From Rhizomys pruinosus (taxonomy: Eukaryota > Chordata > Mammalia > Rodentia > Spalacidae), in NCBI GenBank assembly GCA_009823505.1, contig VZQC01006700.1:765811-829810 (forward strand): a stretch of DNA of 64,000 bases. The letters run 5' to 3'. Positions within the stretch are counted from its first letter, which is position 1; each line of letters opens with the position of its first letter. Below, piece by piece: positions 34,432-46,359 of the stretch. The translations under genes and the position numbers were made by a program. The notes beneath the pieces were generated by a model. It searched no databases, was not told the DNA's origin, and was given only the letters and a program-made list of their open reading frames with translations.

Positions 34432-34445
34432 AAGAACTTAGAATA

Positions 34446-35445
34446 TACTATATAAGGAAGGAGTCAGAGACAGTCTTTGAACATAAAATATTTGGCTCAT
34501 TATTGGGAAGTCTCATAAATATGAGTAAAACTGGCTTACCAGGTGTATAAACAGAATTGAAGGCAATGTTTCTGGAGGCACCAATAGTCCTGGAAATGAG
34601 TGAGGAAGGAGCTGCTGATCCTGACTTGATGGCCTGGTCTTATGGACAAGTCAGAAAATTTCAGACCATATAGTATTAGATGTTCTCTTGTCAGTCACAT
34701 ACTCCTACACAACATCATGTGGTCAGAAGGTGTGATATCCTTCTTAGCTTGTCTTTCGATAGTGTACTCTATCAGTCAGTAACTGTGGGAACCTAAACAC
34801 TTTGCTTTACTCTCAAGGTACAACACAGTGGATTAAGTATTGGAGACCTGACTACTTACAAAAGCCTTTAAATGGATTAGAATGTGCTGCTTTTCTGTGC
34901 GGATAGCTTAGGCCACTTTAAACACAATGTGATCATAATACCAAGGATTTAACCAATCTTTCACTCCTGATCTGAAAACACACTTCAAACAAAGGTTGTT
35001 CTCTTTTTAGTAAATATGGAAAGGGTGGGGCATAATCTAGGAAAATGAAAGCTGAGCTTTACAGTTGTCTTATAGTTATAGACAGAATTTTTGCTCATGA
35101 ACATTTAATTCAAGTTAAAAAGAAAAGTTATGTGAAAGAGAAGGCAAGTTTTAAAACTGGGATATTCATATTAGTAATCAGGTTAAAGTAAATTTATATG
35201 GTAATAGCTAAATATTCCAATATTTTGCCTATGTGTATAGAGCCCAGTATTTTCTTATTTTTCTAGGGACTGCATAAATTCATATAGTAATAATTGCTGA
35301 ATTATCTCACTTAGGGAGCAATTATTAGATTCCACCACAGGAAGAAAACATAAGAAGATAAAATTCTGAGACATTTAAAAAAATAGCCACATATAGTAGA
35401 ACTGATGGGCATTTTTTACTGTTACTTTTGTAAGAAGGCGTATAA

Positions 35446-35447
<2 letters not shown>
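34446..35447. other. Unique sequence with no recognised gene
   Basis: About 1 kb. It is almost base-for-base identical in the second copy (about 57795-58440), which makes it the best anchor for comparing the two copies. Confidence 0.6.

Positions 35448-35508
<61 letters not shown>
35448..35508. repeat. (CT)n microsatellite
   Basis: About 60 bp of CT dinucleotides with one cct interruption. Confidence 0.97.
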
Positions 35509-35509
<1 letters not shown>

Positions 35510-36554
35510 AGTTAATTTGTATTTACTGAGGACCTAGTATGGATAAAACACGTTAAGAGTTAAGCATTAATGTTACATAGTAAAACACAAAACTCCTAAA
35601 GATTTTGAAGAAAATGGATACCCAAATCATCTCCTACAGCATGTTAGTATTTAGAATGTGAATATAGTGGGAAAAAGCAGAAAGAGACCTGGAAGAGTGT
35701 CCAGTGAGGTACAAGCAATACCAGAATGTGGAGTCTCACAGAATCAATGATAAAAAAAGACATAAAGAAGGAGAAATCATAATTAATTAGATAGCTGCTA
35801 GGAGAGAGAAAATTAAAGGTCAAAAATCTCCTAGCCCAGGTTCAATGGAAAAATCAGAGAAAAGGGCTAACTTTAGTGCAATGAAAAGTGGAAGGTAGGA
35901 AATCAAGGGAGGGTACAACAACAGAGGCATTTTTAATTAAGTTTTATAGTGAATGAACAGTAAATGAATTGGGGGGTTGTGGTTCCATTCTCTGCGTTTC
36001 CAGAGAATTTCAGTACACTGGAGATAAATAGCAAGCATATTTTCTGATGGGTGTGACATACAGCATGTGAGGAAACAGTGATGATGGTTGCTAGAAGGAA
36101 AGTTCTGAGACTCTAAAATGAGGTCAGTCCAAAGCATGGGCATGGGGTTGGGCTTTCATGGCTGCAGGGACATCTCACACATAGAAAGCAAGAGTCTTTA
36201 TGGGAACAAACATGGACAGATTGCTAATGTCAAGGGTATAAAGATGGAAGTTGTGCTGGCCTTCTTTAAAATTAACCTTGAAGACATTTTTATTTAAGAT
36301 TGTGTCATAAAGTTTATGAGGACTGAAGAAAACAATAGTGGCATGAAAAAGCAGAAACGCAGTTTTTTCTATAAAAAAAAACTCTGGGGTTTTTCCCTAT
36401 AATATTGGTGATAGAGTTATCAACGCCATCAACAAGAATAAAGAAACCATCTCCACATGGCTGGAGATGTTATAGACCCTAAAGAAAATCCTACTTTTTC
36501 ACATCCCTAGACTAATGTAATTTCTTACTATATTCTAAATCTGTATGCTTATAT
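35509..36554. other. Mostly unique sequence, possible L2/MIR trace at its start
   Basis: atttactgaggacctagtat near 35522 resembles the ancient 'ttattgagcacctactatg' motif of L2/MIR ends. The remainder has no recognised feature. Confidence 0.35.
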
Positions 36555-37180
36555 TTACAGGCAAACGCAGCCCTCACCACTCATCAAAGAAGCTTCTTTT
36601 TGCAACAGATGGAGATGATTACAGAGTTCCAGGTTGGTAAAACACGAGGAATAAGTGTCTGTGAAGTGCCCAGCTCTAAGAGACACAAATACAATGCAAC
36701 CTTTACAACTAAGGCTCAAGGAACATAGACAAAGAGCATAAAGAATATTAATGTGTCACTCAATTCTCATCATCAGACCGTCCTCATTCCACAGAAGGGA
36801 ATTAACCTGGAAAACCACAACTGGCCAAAGTGTACAGAATAGGAGGCTGCAGAGCCCTTACCCCTGAATAGATCACTTTTAGCAAAGCTTTGCTACCCAA
36901 GGCTCTGGAATCATTGTGAAAGAGAGGGAAGAAGGATTATAAAAGCCAGAAGTGGCAGATGAATACAGGGAACCGAGTTTTTAAGACAGCTAGGAAGCTA
37001 TTCATATGAACTCATAGCAATGGTGACAACTTACACCAGACCCAGACAAACTCAAGCTAGATAAAATCCTAATACAGAAATGATGAAGACAACAAGAAGT
37101 CCTAACATTAGCTGAGAAGCTACTAGCCACCAATAACTGATTGAGGAGAGTTGGTTTTCTTTAAGTGCCCGATGTCAGGT
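36555..37180 (+). mobile_element. Lx-type L1 3' UTR, sense
   Basis: aaacgcagccctcaccactc, atcaaagaagcttctttttg, gatgattacagagttccagg, aatacaatgcaacctttaca, aaccacaactggccaaagtg and aaagccagaagtggcagatg occur in the sense order of Lx 3' UTRs. The sequence up to about 37430 may continue the same element. Confidence 0.68.
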
Positions 37181-37699
37181 GGGTTAACCAGGCTCTGGTG
37201 GATAGACACACTGAAGGGCATTTGGAGGCATGATTTTTGTCTTTATATTTTTGACGGAGCACATTAAATCCAGTTGGAAAGTGGCTATAAAAGGGGTGCA
37301 GATAGGGTAGGGGATGTAAATGACATCAAAGCATATTGGTGGAAATTTGTAAAATTTCAGTATTTTTTTAAAGGAGTCATTAATACCATAGGTATCTAAG
37401 GATCCAGAGGCAAAGAACAATGGGTGAAAGGAGGCTGCAGAACAGATCGATGGCCTATGTTTTTGTGACTCTATGGGTGGATTTTTCTGTGTCTATGGAT
37501 ACTTATTATAGCACAATTTAAGAGAGGACAAAACAGTACTTTCTGCAAGAGACAAGTTCACTTCTGCACCTCATGACAGCATGAACAGCAAGAGATCCAT
37601 GCAGGAATAGTGTTCAGCTCTGTGCAGCCATCCAGAGACTCAGCTCCTGTAATTAGCCTTCATCCAAATTTCAAAGCTTGATCATCTTTTTTTTATCAG

Positions 37700-37945
37700 G
37701 GGTGTGATTTATTTTGAACTTTTTTGGTTTATTTATTGTTTGTTTTATGTGTATGAGTGTTATGCCTATATGAACATAAGTATGCCCATATTTTGCAGTG
37801 CCCACAGCAGGCAGAAGGGGGCATTTGATTTCCTGGAACTGGATCTATATACTGTTGTTAGCAGCCATGTGGGTGCTGGGATTTGAACATGGGTCTTCTG
37901 CAAGATCAGAGTTCTCAACCACTGTGCCATCTTTCCATCCCAGGA
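37700..37945 (-). mobile_element. B2-superfamily SINE, antisense, diverged
   Basis: gcaggcagaagggggcattt, gatttcctggaactggatct, gccatgtgggtgctgggatt, gggtcttctgcaagatcaga and caaccactgtgccatctttc follow an antisense B2/B3. Confidence 0.85.
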
Positions 37946-38174
37946 GTGTACTTCAATAGTAACCTGCTTTCTTGTTAAGTTGGTCATATTATTTCTATTT
38001 ATATCCTTTGGCTGTATCTTAGTTGTATGCATCACCACACTTGAGACTCAGGATCTTTTGTCCATTGACCTCATGACTAGTTAGTCCTCAAAGATTCTAT
38101 TACTAAAGAAGGAGAAAAAAGTCGTGAGATAGAACTATCATCTCTCACCCAGATGTCAATCTGAAAGAATGACA

Positions 38175-38580
38175 GAGTGGTTGTCTTAGTCTGTTTTCTG
38201 TTCTAATTATCATAGAATGGGTAAGTTATACAGTAACAGGTTTTTATTTTTGACCCATGGCTCTGCTCTGAGTTTGAGTGGTTATAGCTGATGATGGTGG
38301 CCTTTGTGCTGGAAAAAGGCCCTGATAGAGCAAGGCATCACAGTATTCAGGAGGCCTAGCCAAACTGGCATTTGTAGCTGACCCACTCTTAAAATAGCAC
38401 ATTAACCCATTAGTCTATCAATCAATTCATTAGTCACATAAATAGATTAATCCATACCTGAAGAAAGAGCTAAAATTCATTCATACGTGTCCCATTTGGT
38501 CCTACCTTTTACTTTCTCACAATGTGATTTGGTGTGTGTGTGTGGGGGGGTACAAATCATGTTCAAACCATGGCAGTGGT
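38175..38580 (-). mobile_element. MaLR-like LTR relic, antisense
   Basis: ttagtctgttttctgttcta, gaatgggtaagttatacagt, acccattagtctatcaatca and gttcaaaccatggcagtgg follow the order of an old mammalian MaLR-type repeat. The family assignment is uncertain. Confidence 0.45.
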
Positions 38581-38621
38581 GATGGACATATTGCCTTGGA
38601 ATTTCACAGAATTAAAATTTA

Positions 38622-38838
38622 ATTTCTTTTTTAATATTTATTTTTATTTCATATGTATTAGTGTACTGCCTGCATGTGTTTACGTGCACCTGTCTCATTC
38701 AATGCCTATGGAGTCAGAAGAAAGCTTCAAATTTCAGTGCAACTGGAGTTAGTCCCCATGTGCGTGCTTGGAATTGAACCTGGGTCCTCTGCAAGAGCAG
38801 ACAGTGCTCTTAATCACTAATACATCTCTCCAGCCCCG
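38622..38838 (-). mobile_element. B2 SINE, antisense
   Basis: gtgtactgcctgcatgtgtt, atggagtcagaagaaagctt, gaattgaacctgggtcctct, gcaagagcagacagtgctct and catctctccagcccc. Confidence 0.93.
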
Positions 38839-38859
38839 AAACTGTTAATGTCTATGGTT

Positions 38860-39165
38860 TATATATGAAACTAATTTATTGAGTGTTCACAATGTGCTAA
38901 AATGTGAGCAGGGAACACTGACAATTTCAGCATGGACCCTGATCTCAAAGAGTTCAAATTCTCTCAGCAAATGTAGAGAATTCAATTGAATATCATGCCA
39001 TAAAGGACAACACACTCTGCACCACAATAATAACTGTAGTAAACTAGGTGCCAGTTATGATGACATATGTTTTACAGATAAGTAAACTGAGGTTATCATT
39101 CGCCCAAAGGCCCGCAGCTATGAAATGTTAAGACTGATTCTAGAGTGCTCCCTAGTTATTTTTAA
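38860..39165 (-). repeat. MIR/L2-type relic
   Basis: attgagtgttcacaatgtgc and gaccctgatctcaaagagtt resemble L2/MIR 3' ends. They are followed by ttacagataagtaaactgag and ggcccgcagctatgaaatg, an antisense MIR core. Confidence 0.55.
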
Positions 39166-39792
39166 AAGCAGAGTTTTGTAATATTTTGTTCCAGACATTA
39201 TGAAGAGCAGACTTATGCAAGATCTAGAGAAAGAGGGAGAGAGAATAAGAGAGAAAGATATATACAGAAAATGTGTGTTATAGATTCCAATCATAAAATA
39301 ATAACTTTGAGAGCAATTGTTTATGAACTGTGTAGAAATAGGTCAATGCACAGCAGACCACACAAGATGGGATTCTGAAGATGAGAGGAAGCAGTCCAGC
39401 CGTTACTTTATTATTCTCATTATTCCTCCAACGAAGGCAATTTACAGTTACATAAGGCACCGTTCTTTCCTGAGGCATTGTATACCAAAATAGCCAAAAA
39501 CAACATTACGCAGCTTATGCATTCACTTCTTTTGCCAACTTCAGCTCCCAAAAAGTTTGGCCTATTTTGAGAAATCTAATTCAGCCTCAAAAAAAGAAAA
39601 AAGATTTGCCATGTGGAAAATATTCAACAAAACGTGGAAAAGCAATTTTTGCAAAGAAGCTCCAAAACTATTATTTTGAGCAATGGTGACAAACAACTTT
39701 GTGCCAAATGTTTAACTTTCTAAGATGGCTGCTTAGAAGCAATGCTGATTTAGAAAAATGTCCTGGCACATTTTAAAATGCAGCCTCACTAA
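39166..39792. other. Unique sequence with no recognised feature
   Basis: A 66-codon minus frame (39278-39478) recurs unchanged in the second copy at 63116-63316. That reflects the assembly duplication, not coding constraint. Confidence 0.45.
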
Positions 39793-39804
39793 AAAGTGAC
39801 ACAT

Positions 39805-40061
39805 CTGGGGCTGGAGAGATGGCCTAGCGGTTAGGAGCACCGACGCTCTTGCAGAGGATCCGGGTTCGATCCCCAGCGCCCACATGGCGGCCGAGAACCG
39901 TCTGAAACTCCAATTCCAGGAGAACTCCAGTTCCACAGGAATCCGGCACCCTCTTCTGACCTCCGCGGCATTGCACGACACGGGTGCACAAACCTGCATG
40001 CAGATAGTACATTGATACACATACAGAAATAAATAAAAATTTTTTAAAAAGTAAAAAAAAG
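39805..40061 (+). mobile_element. Young B2 SINE with intact Pol III boxes
   Basis: A box tggcctagcgg (39820-39830) and B box ggttcgatccc (39863-39873) are intact, and many CpGs are retained (gcgcccacatggcggccgag, cctccgcggcattgcacgac). It has an AATAAA-rich tail. Target duplication aaagtgacacat at 39793-39804 and 40062-40073. Internal promoter and CpG content suggest a recent, potentially transcribed copy. A short internal repetition (ccaattccag / ccagttccac) lengthens it. Confidence 0.96.
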
Positions 40062-40390
40062 AAAGTGACACATTTAGGAAATTATATCATTCATCTATCA
40101 TATGTAGAAGATATTACCCATATAAATAAAGCAAAAGGGAAAGAAAGAAGAAATAACATCTAAGTCACAAGATTTTTGGAACTTGGAGGCATGAAAGTCA
40201 AGGTGGAATTTTCTTTATTTTGTGTAATAGATTTCATTGAGTCCTATGCATCAGGCACTGTCATTCCCAGTAGAGAAACCAGACTTTAGGACAGCATGGT
40301 GAGCTGCTCTTATAAAGGTCACTGACTTTGATGGGCTGGGCTGAGGCATTAGGTATATAAACAAAATTTATGGAAAAGGAATTTACAGCT

Positions 40391-40520
40391 CTATATTGTT
40401 AGTAAAGAGCATAGCCAGGTACACTGGTATATATCTGTTGTCCTAGCTGCAAGGGTTTGTGAGGTCAAAGGATCCCATGTGCTCAGGAGTTTGAGATTGG
40501 TATGGCCAGCATACAAAGAC
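40391..40520 (+). repeat. 7SL-derived monomer (Alu/PB1-like)
   Basis: gccaggtacactggtatata, ttgtcctagctgcaagggtt, tcaaaggatcccatgtgctc and aggagtttgagattggtatg resemble a free Alu-type left monomer or PB1 more than B1. It keeps the 'aggagtttgag' segment that B1 has lost. Confidence 0.5.
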
Positions 40521-40566
40521 ACTATCACTAAGGAGAGGGGGATATCTGATTGGGCAAATTATTCTT

Positions 40567-40720
40567 TTCTATACATAAAACATTTTTTGATGTTTTGTGT
40601 ATTTCATATATCATTTCTCAGTCCAGTTTAGACACATTCCCTTTTCCATATCCCCCACCCCATGTATTCTGCCATACATGTCTTGTATCTTTTTCTCAGT
40701 CTTTTTAAAGCTTTTCACTG
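40567..40720 (-). mobile_element. Short 3'-end copy of the long-3' UTR L1
   Basis: ttgatgttttgtgtatttca, tttctcagtccagtttagac and the pyrimidine tract cccccaccccatgtattctg match the family's last ~150 bp, more diverged than the other copies. Confidence 0.75.
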
Positions 40721-40820
40721 CAGAGGTTTATTGTTTGGGCAGAAGTTAACTGTATTAGTCTGTTCTTTGACACAGTCATTTTGTTGTTGTTCCCTCCCAT
40801 TTGTATTGCTCCCAAATATG

Positions 40821-40821
<1 letters not shown>

Positions 40822-40853
<32 letters not shown>

Positions 40854-40872
40854 TATATATATATATATATTT
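40822..40872. repeat. (CT)n followed by (TA)n
   Basis: Adjacent dinucleotide tracts, CT from 40822 and TA from 40853. Confidence 0.95.
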
Positions 40873-40889
40873 ATTTATCTTGGATTTCT

Positions 40890-41041
40890 TTTCTTTTGGT
40901 CTTTTCGAGACAGGGTCTCCCTGTAGCCCCAGCTGTCCTGGAACTCACTCTGTAGACCAGGCTGGCCTTCAACTCAAAAGATCTGCCTGCCTCTGCCTCC
41001 CAAGTGCTAGGATTAAAGGCGTGCGCCACCACGCCCGGCGC
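40890..41041 (-). mobile_element. B1 SINE, antisense, young
   Basis: Complete B1 with retained CpGs (ggcgtgcgccaccacgcccg). Target duplication tatcttggatttct (14 bp, perfect) at 40876-40889 and 41042-41055. Confidence 0.97.
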
Positions 41042-41176
41042 TATCTTGGATTTCTAAAGTATCTGATACACTACACTCCATCCAAAATTGAACATAAAAA
41101 TTTATTCCTCGTGTTTTCATGATTCAAGGGCACTTTTAAGCCTGCATGGCCTGCATGTATGTGTAAACCCCTCTTT

Positions 41177-41332
41177 GGGCCGTAGTGGCGTACGCCTTTA
41201 ATCCTAGCTTGGGTGGCAGAGGCAGGTGGAGCTCTGTGAGTTCAAGGCCAGCCTGGTCTACAGAGTGAGCTCCAGGCCAGCTGGGACTAAAGGGAGACCC
41301 TGTCTCAAAAATACCAAAAAAATAAATAAATA
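41177..41332 (+). mobile_element. B1 SINE
   Basis: ggccgtagtggcgtacgcct, ggcagaggcaggtggagctc, ccagcctggtctacagagtg and a (AAAT)n tail. Target duplication aaacccctcttt / aaacccttcttt (one change) at 41165-41176 and 41333-41344. Confidence 0.95.
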
Positions 41333-41492
41333 AAACCCTTCTTTAAAAAATAAAACTTTAGAAGTCCAAGTTTAGAAGCCCAAGATCCTCAGTTACTTTC
41401 GCTGAGATCCTGCTGACATGCCTTCCTTCTGAACTAATCAGTGCTGCTTTTCCCACAAACAGCATGCAGTAATTAGAACACGCGTTCTATGA

Positions 41493-41493
41493 N
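41493..41493. other. Single N marking a contig join
   Basis: The only ambiguous base in the window. Sequence to the right resumes at the equivalent of position 19626, so the N marks an assembly junction. Confidence 0.9.
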
Positions 41494-41565
41494 TTGTGCC
41501 CTGACTCCACCCTATAGGTATATATAATACACCTGCTTTCTTGAGACTTATGTGTCAAAAAAACA

Positions 41566-41618
<53 letters not shown>

Positions 41619-42404
41619 TTTTGTCAAAAAAACCTGGCAATCCAAAGTCTTAAATCTAACTACGGGAAAGGATTTGTAATGTTCCAACAGGCCCCCAGAG
41701 TCAGAGTATTTCAGAAGAGTATCACCACCTAAATGGCTGAAAAATAAAAGCGCTTTGCAAGGGGAATAGAAGTACCAGAATTCGTTCCCCACAGCGACGG
41801 ATTGACTCCTCTGGTCATGATGGAGACATGCCTCAGATGCATCCGCAGACCCACCGGCCCCCTCCTCTCTGGATCCTACCGGTACAACAATTTTTTTACT
41901 TGAACTCTAATGAAGCTTACCTTCTCGGTGCCACAACGGTTTTAATACAAGAGACTTTCTTAACTCCCCCTTATAGAATAAGGAGAAATATGAGGAGGAT
42001 GAGGATGAGTCATTCTCAGCTGTAGATTTTAAGCCAGCTGTTATAGAGGATTCTCTTGTAAATTGCAGTCAGTAGAACTGCATTCTTTGATTGACTAATG
42101 GACATATAAACTGTGAGGGGGATTATTATCTATTCAGAACCAAATATATAATACTAAAGTCTCCCTTAAGCTATGCACTTACTTACTACTTCTCTTACGG
42201 CAAAATATATTACATACCGTGAGCTGATATCAACAATGTGATATATTTATTCTGACAAGGAGATGTTGGCCAGGGCTCCAAGCCCCCCACCAACGGTTAA
42301 GGGCTCTTGCCTCCCAAAACGGGATTATCTGCGCAGGGAAGAGAAAGGAGAGGCAATTAAGGCCCTGCTTTCCCTGTTGCAAGACCCTTTGATCATGATG
42401 AGAC
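41494..42404 (+). mobile_element. Second copy: inverted segment of the twin-primed L1
   Basis: Counterpart of 19626-20444, followed by the right target duplication remnant aacattttct at 42409-42418. The contig begins inside this repeat. Confidence 0.85.
41567..41616. repeat. Long A homopolymer, probable consensus artefact
   Basis: About 50 A residues stand where the first copy (about 19705-19735) has mixed sequence. Confidence 0.8.
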
Positions 42405-42532
42405 TCCCAACATTTTCTAAACAGCAAAGAGGAATCGGTAAACATTTTCTTCCTCTATAGTGTGAATGTGTTGCCTTCCTTAGAATAAACTTAGACCGAG
42501 AGAGACCCTTGGGCGAAGAGAGAAGACTATTG

Positions 42533-43152
42533 ATGTTTTAGTTTGCTTTTCAATTTTTTGTGGACAAAACATCAGTGAAATAATTAATTTTGGGCGAGTA
42601 AATCAAATAAAGTAGTTGTTATGTGTAAGGTAGTGTAGTTTTTAGTATCTTTAATAAGTATGTATAGTGTGTGTAAGGTAGGTAAAAAGAGGATTAACGG
42701 GATTAGTCGTAGGCGTGTAAGTAACGTAAATGGGTTTTTATTTGGCTTACATTCTCCTGGGTCACAATTCATGACTCAGGGAGCCCAAATGTAGCGGCTG
42801 ATTGTAGGAACTCCAGCAGCAGGGGGGAACCCTGAAGACAGGAGCTGAGACAGGCCATGAAGGAATGCTACTGTTTGACTTGGGCGTGTGCGCCACTGAC
42901 CGTGCTCAGCCCCTGCTTCTTATTCAATACAAAATGGACCAGAGCTAATTGACCTGACCCACAGGGGGGACTTGGGCCCTCCCCCCCCTCCCTCACCCCA
43001 CCATCAATCAGCAATCAGAAAATCAAAAAAAACATGCTCCTTCACAGTTATCCGGGAACAGGCCAAAGTCCAATGAAGACAATTCCCCAGTTGAGTCTCC
43101 CCTCTACCCATGTGGTATCAAGTTGGACAAGAAGCTATCCAGCACAATTGCA
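42533..43152 (-). repeat. Second copy: dispersed rodent repeat
   Basis: Counterpart of 20541-20960. It is expanded by inserted segments, including an AT-rich insertion at about 42600-42730 absent from the first copy. Confidence 0.6.
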
Positions 43153-43309
43153 TTGATCAATAGGTACTATAATAATATGTTTTTATAAATTTAACTTCAA
43201 ATATACTCTATCTACTATTTTACTTTTCTGCATTTATTTGTTCACTTTATTCATTATTTTAATTTTTACTAGCATTATTTTAGGTTGAAATGAATTTCAG
43301 CTTGTTAAT

Positions 43310-44100
43310 GCTTTTTGTCCATATGCACATGGCTATGATGTCATCTACTGGGATCACAGGAAGTCCACCATTGTCCAGCACCCACAGACAGGTAACTCTC
43401 CCTCCTCCAGTAGCATCCAACTGCCAGTAGCTCCATGCTGGAATTTTTAACTTTAACGGCTTCCTTAATCTTGTGAATACTTTTGTTCATGTATGCAATA
43501 GCCATGCCGTGTTCCTAAGACAGCATGTCACAAGCCACTACTCCCCATCCCTCCCTCCAACTCATTCCTTTCTCCTCGTGTCCTCTCTCCTCCCTCCCCT
43601 CCTACTCCCTCCTTTCCCTCCTCCCTTCCATCCTCCTCCTCCTCTTTCTCGTCCTCCTCCTCCTCATTGTTCCCCTGGCCTTTGGGAAGGTGGATGTATG
43701 TGTCTGACCTGCAGTAGAGTACTTTCAGTCAGTCAGCACTAGACTGGCATTGGCCCCCCAAGAAAAATGAATGAAAAGGCTTCTTTGGCCAAGGTTTGTT
43801 TGTTGAGAGCAGTCTCGTGGATTGTGAATGAAATGTGCGTGAAGGAATGAAATGATTCGAGAGAAAGGGCTGTAAATTGAAATAAAATGAAATTGGGAGC
43901 AGGTGGTTGAAACCTCTCTTGGTTACAGCATAAATATTGGAAGGTTAGTTTGACAACAAATGCAAAAAAACAGAACAAACAGTGTTTCCTCTCCTGTCCT
44001 ATGACCTACTTAACCATGATTTTGAACAAGTTACATTACAAGGCACCTCATAGCATATATATGTTCTCTTGTGGAGCAGGCTTCAAGTCAAGAGAGTAAG
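43310..44100 (-). mobile_element. Second copy: Lx-type L1 3' UTR
   Basis: Counterpart of 21085-21690. The first 200 bases are identical. The (TCC)n tract is replaced by irregular C/T sequence at 43560-43670. Confidence 0.75.
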
Positions 44101-44319
44101 TTTTTTTTATCTCTATATTAAAACACATTTTAAACATTTTTAATCTCTTAACAAATTCAAGATTTATCAATCTAAAACTCTTGTCAAAAGTTTACTTAGC
44201 TGAAAAGAAGAACTGCCTTGCATTGTTTCAAGAAGACAAAAAAAAGAAAAAGAAAAAAAAAAGTTAGTTTTCGGTCGTTGTGTATTTACATTTTTCCTGA
44301 ATTCATGTTGTGATTGATG

Positions 44320-45660
44320 ATTTTTTAAATTTAATTTGGATATATTTTTCATACAGAAAATTTTAATCATTTTCTACCTCTTCTCCATTGACACCTTCCC
44401 ATAGCCCCTTGCCAATGAATCCCATAGTTCAATCACTGATGTTAGGGGCTATCAAGTCAAGTATTCAAGCTTCCCAAATATCCAGATCATCCTCAGTGCA
44501 AATTCATCCACTGAGTCTATCAACCTTATCTAGATAGAGTCTCCTCTCACTTTAGAATATCAGATTTTTTCACCCACCCAGCGTTTTAGTTGTTTTCGTT
44601 AATGGTTTTTTTGCCAAATCGGTTCCTTTTCTTTGAGTAAGATTGGGTCCTGTTGCCCATTTCCACCATTTTGTGTGGGGTTTCTGTCTATTGGGTGTGG
44701 TGTGTTATGGCCTTAGCATGTTGACACCATTGCCTATAAAATTCATTGTCAAGCACGGTTCCCCCAGGGGCCTGTAAGGACTATTATAATGGTCATACCT
44801 TCCACTTTGGCCCCTTACAATCTTTCTCCTACTCTTCTGCAAATGGTCCCTGAGCTTGTGTGGGGTGATTGTGAAATTTAATGACTGTTGATGAAATTAA
44901 TATGGGAGACCTGTCCAAGGACCCGCACTCTGCAGATTCTTATTCTCTACACTTCGGCCATTTGTTTCCTTTCCGTGTTCATGGAAACTGTTGTTTGAGG
45001 AAGCTTCACTGATGAGAGTTGCGAGATGTGTTAATATTCTTCCTACCATTTGTTCCACTATGTTCCATGACCTTTAGGGCGTTGAGATAGGGTTTCACTT
45101 TAGATGGTTGCCTTAAGATGGGGATATATTTTACAGGACAATTGTTTGACCAGTTGTGGAACTTCTTAATAGTCTCCATTGTTGATGAGAAGTTCTTTTT
45201 TCTTTCTTTGATGGAACATGAAGGTGGCATCATACTTGTCTGTAAATAAATCATCCATATTTAGTATGTGGTAAGAAATTACATTTGTCTAAGGGATTGT
45301 TGTGACAGTCTTAGGAATTTTCTGTAAGATCTCTCTAACCTCCTCAAGCATGTAATTTGTGTCTAGTTACAGTACCACAACATGAGTTCCCTCTCCACTA
45401 AATGGGGTTGTTTTAATCCAATTGGTTTTTAAATAAACTCATTTATTGCTACAAAGACTTAAAAGTACCACCTACTGCCCCAAATGCAGTTTGCTGTGTT
45501 TGTTGGTCATTGTTGTGGACCATTTTCTACTTTAACATTGGGGAATTATACCCCTCATTGAGAGCGATTCTAAGTGGGAGGCGCTTTGCGATACTCGTTT
45601 GACAATCACATTTTTTAAATGCTCTAATTCGTACAAACGCATCAAATATTGCTTATGTTT
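44320..45660 (-). mobile_element. Second copy: L1 3' UTR
   Basis: Counterpart of 21858-23050 with many small insertions. Confidence 0.65.
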
Positions 45661-46359
45661 GGGAAGAAAGGAAAAAAAAAAATCCATGAGCTCTGATGAT
45701 GTGAAACCTATCCAGGGATCAATCACTGGATGATTACACCTGATATGCCTACTGGAATTACCTGTTGAATAAACCTGAATTGGAAGCAATGGATACCCAG
45801 GCATGGAGGAAGGGGGGAAGGGGGATGATCGAGGACGGGAGACAGGGTAACCAATTGTTTTTAAAAAACATTTTACAGGGCTGGCCCCGTCGTTCCCGTT
45901 GCTTACTCCCACATTATTTATCACCTCTGCATATGGGAATTTTTTTTTGACTCTGTGGTTCAGAACTTTCCCTTGTCTTGCTCTAATTTCCTTTGGGAAG
46001 GATTGCTCGTAAAACAATGTCTACCTTCCTCCTCCCTTGGCATCTACTCATGCTTGGGTGAGAGAGGAATTGGTTCTTCTTTAAGGTAGTTGAGTGATTA
46101 GTGGATATACCACATATTAACCAGGGATCCAGTGGAATGACTCAGACCAAGGATATTCGGGGGGGGAACCAACTGACTGACAGAGCCTTAATAAATATGC
46201 AGAATTCAGAATGGCAATGAACTTGGTGAGGGGATTGTGCTAGGGCGGAGGTGCAGGATAGAAAGAGGATCTCCATATGATTAAGCGTTTGGCATATATG
46301 AATATGTCAAAATCAGTACACCTATATACCGCTACACTTTCTCTCTTAAATAAAGAAAA

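Noticed and set aside
33744..34445. Inverted repeat as the terminal repeats of a DNA transposon
   Set aside because: The arms contain a B1 head and its flank, the element ends in an A-tail, and the target duplication follows the L1 pattern.
39733..40071. 112-codon minus-strand frame
   Set aside because: It is the antisense translation of the B2 SINE; similar frames appear wherever this B2 occurs (31707-31932, 55003-55251, 63586-63888).
40662..41122. Two overlapping frames of 97 and 113 codons
   Set aside because: They cross (CT)n, (TA)n and an antisense B1; there is no coding evidence.
45532..46017. 161-codon frame on the minus strand, the longest in the window
   Set aside because: Its first-copy counterparts (22793-23053 and 23121-23366) are two separate, shorter frames. 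Insertions in the noisy second copy joined them.
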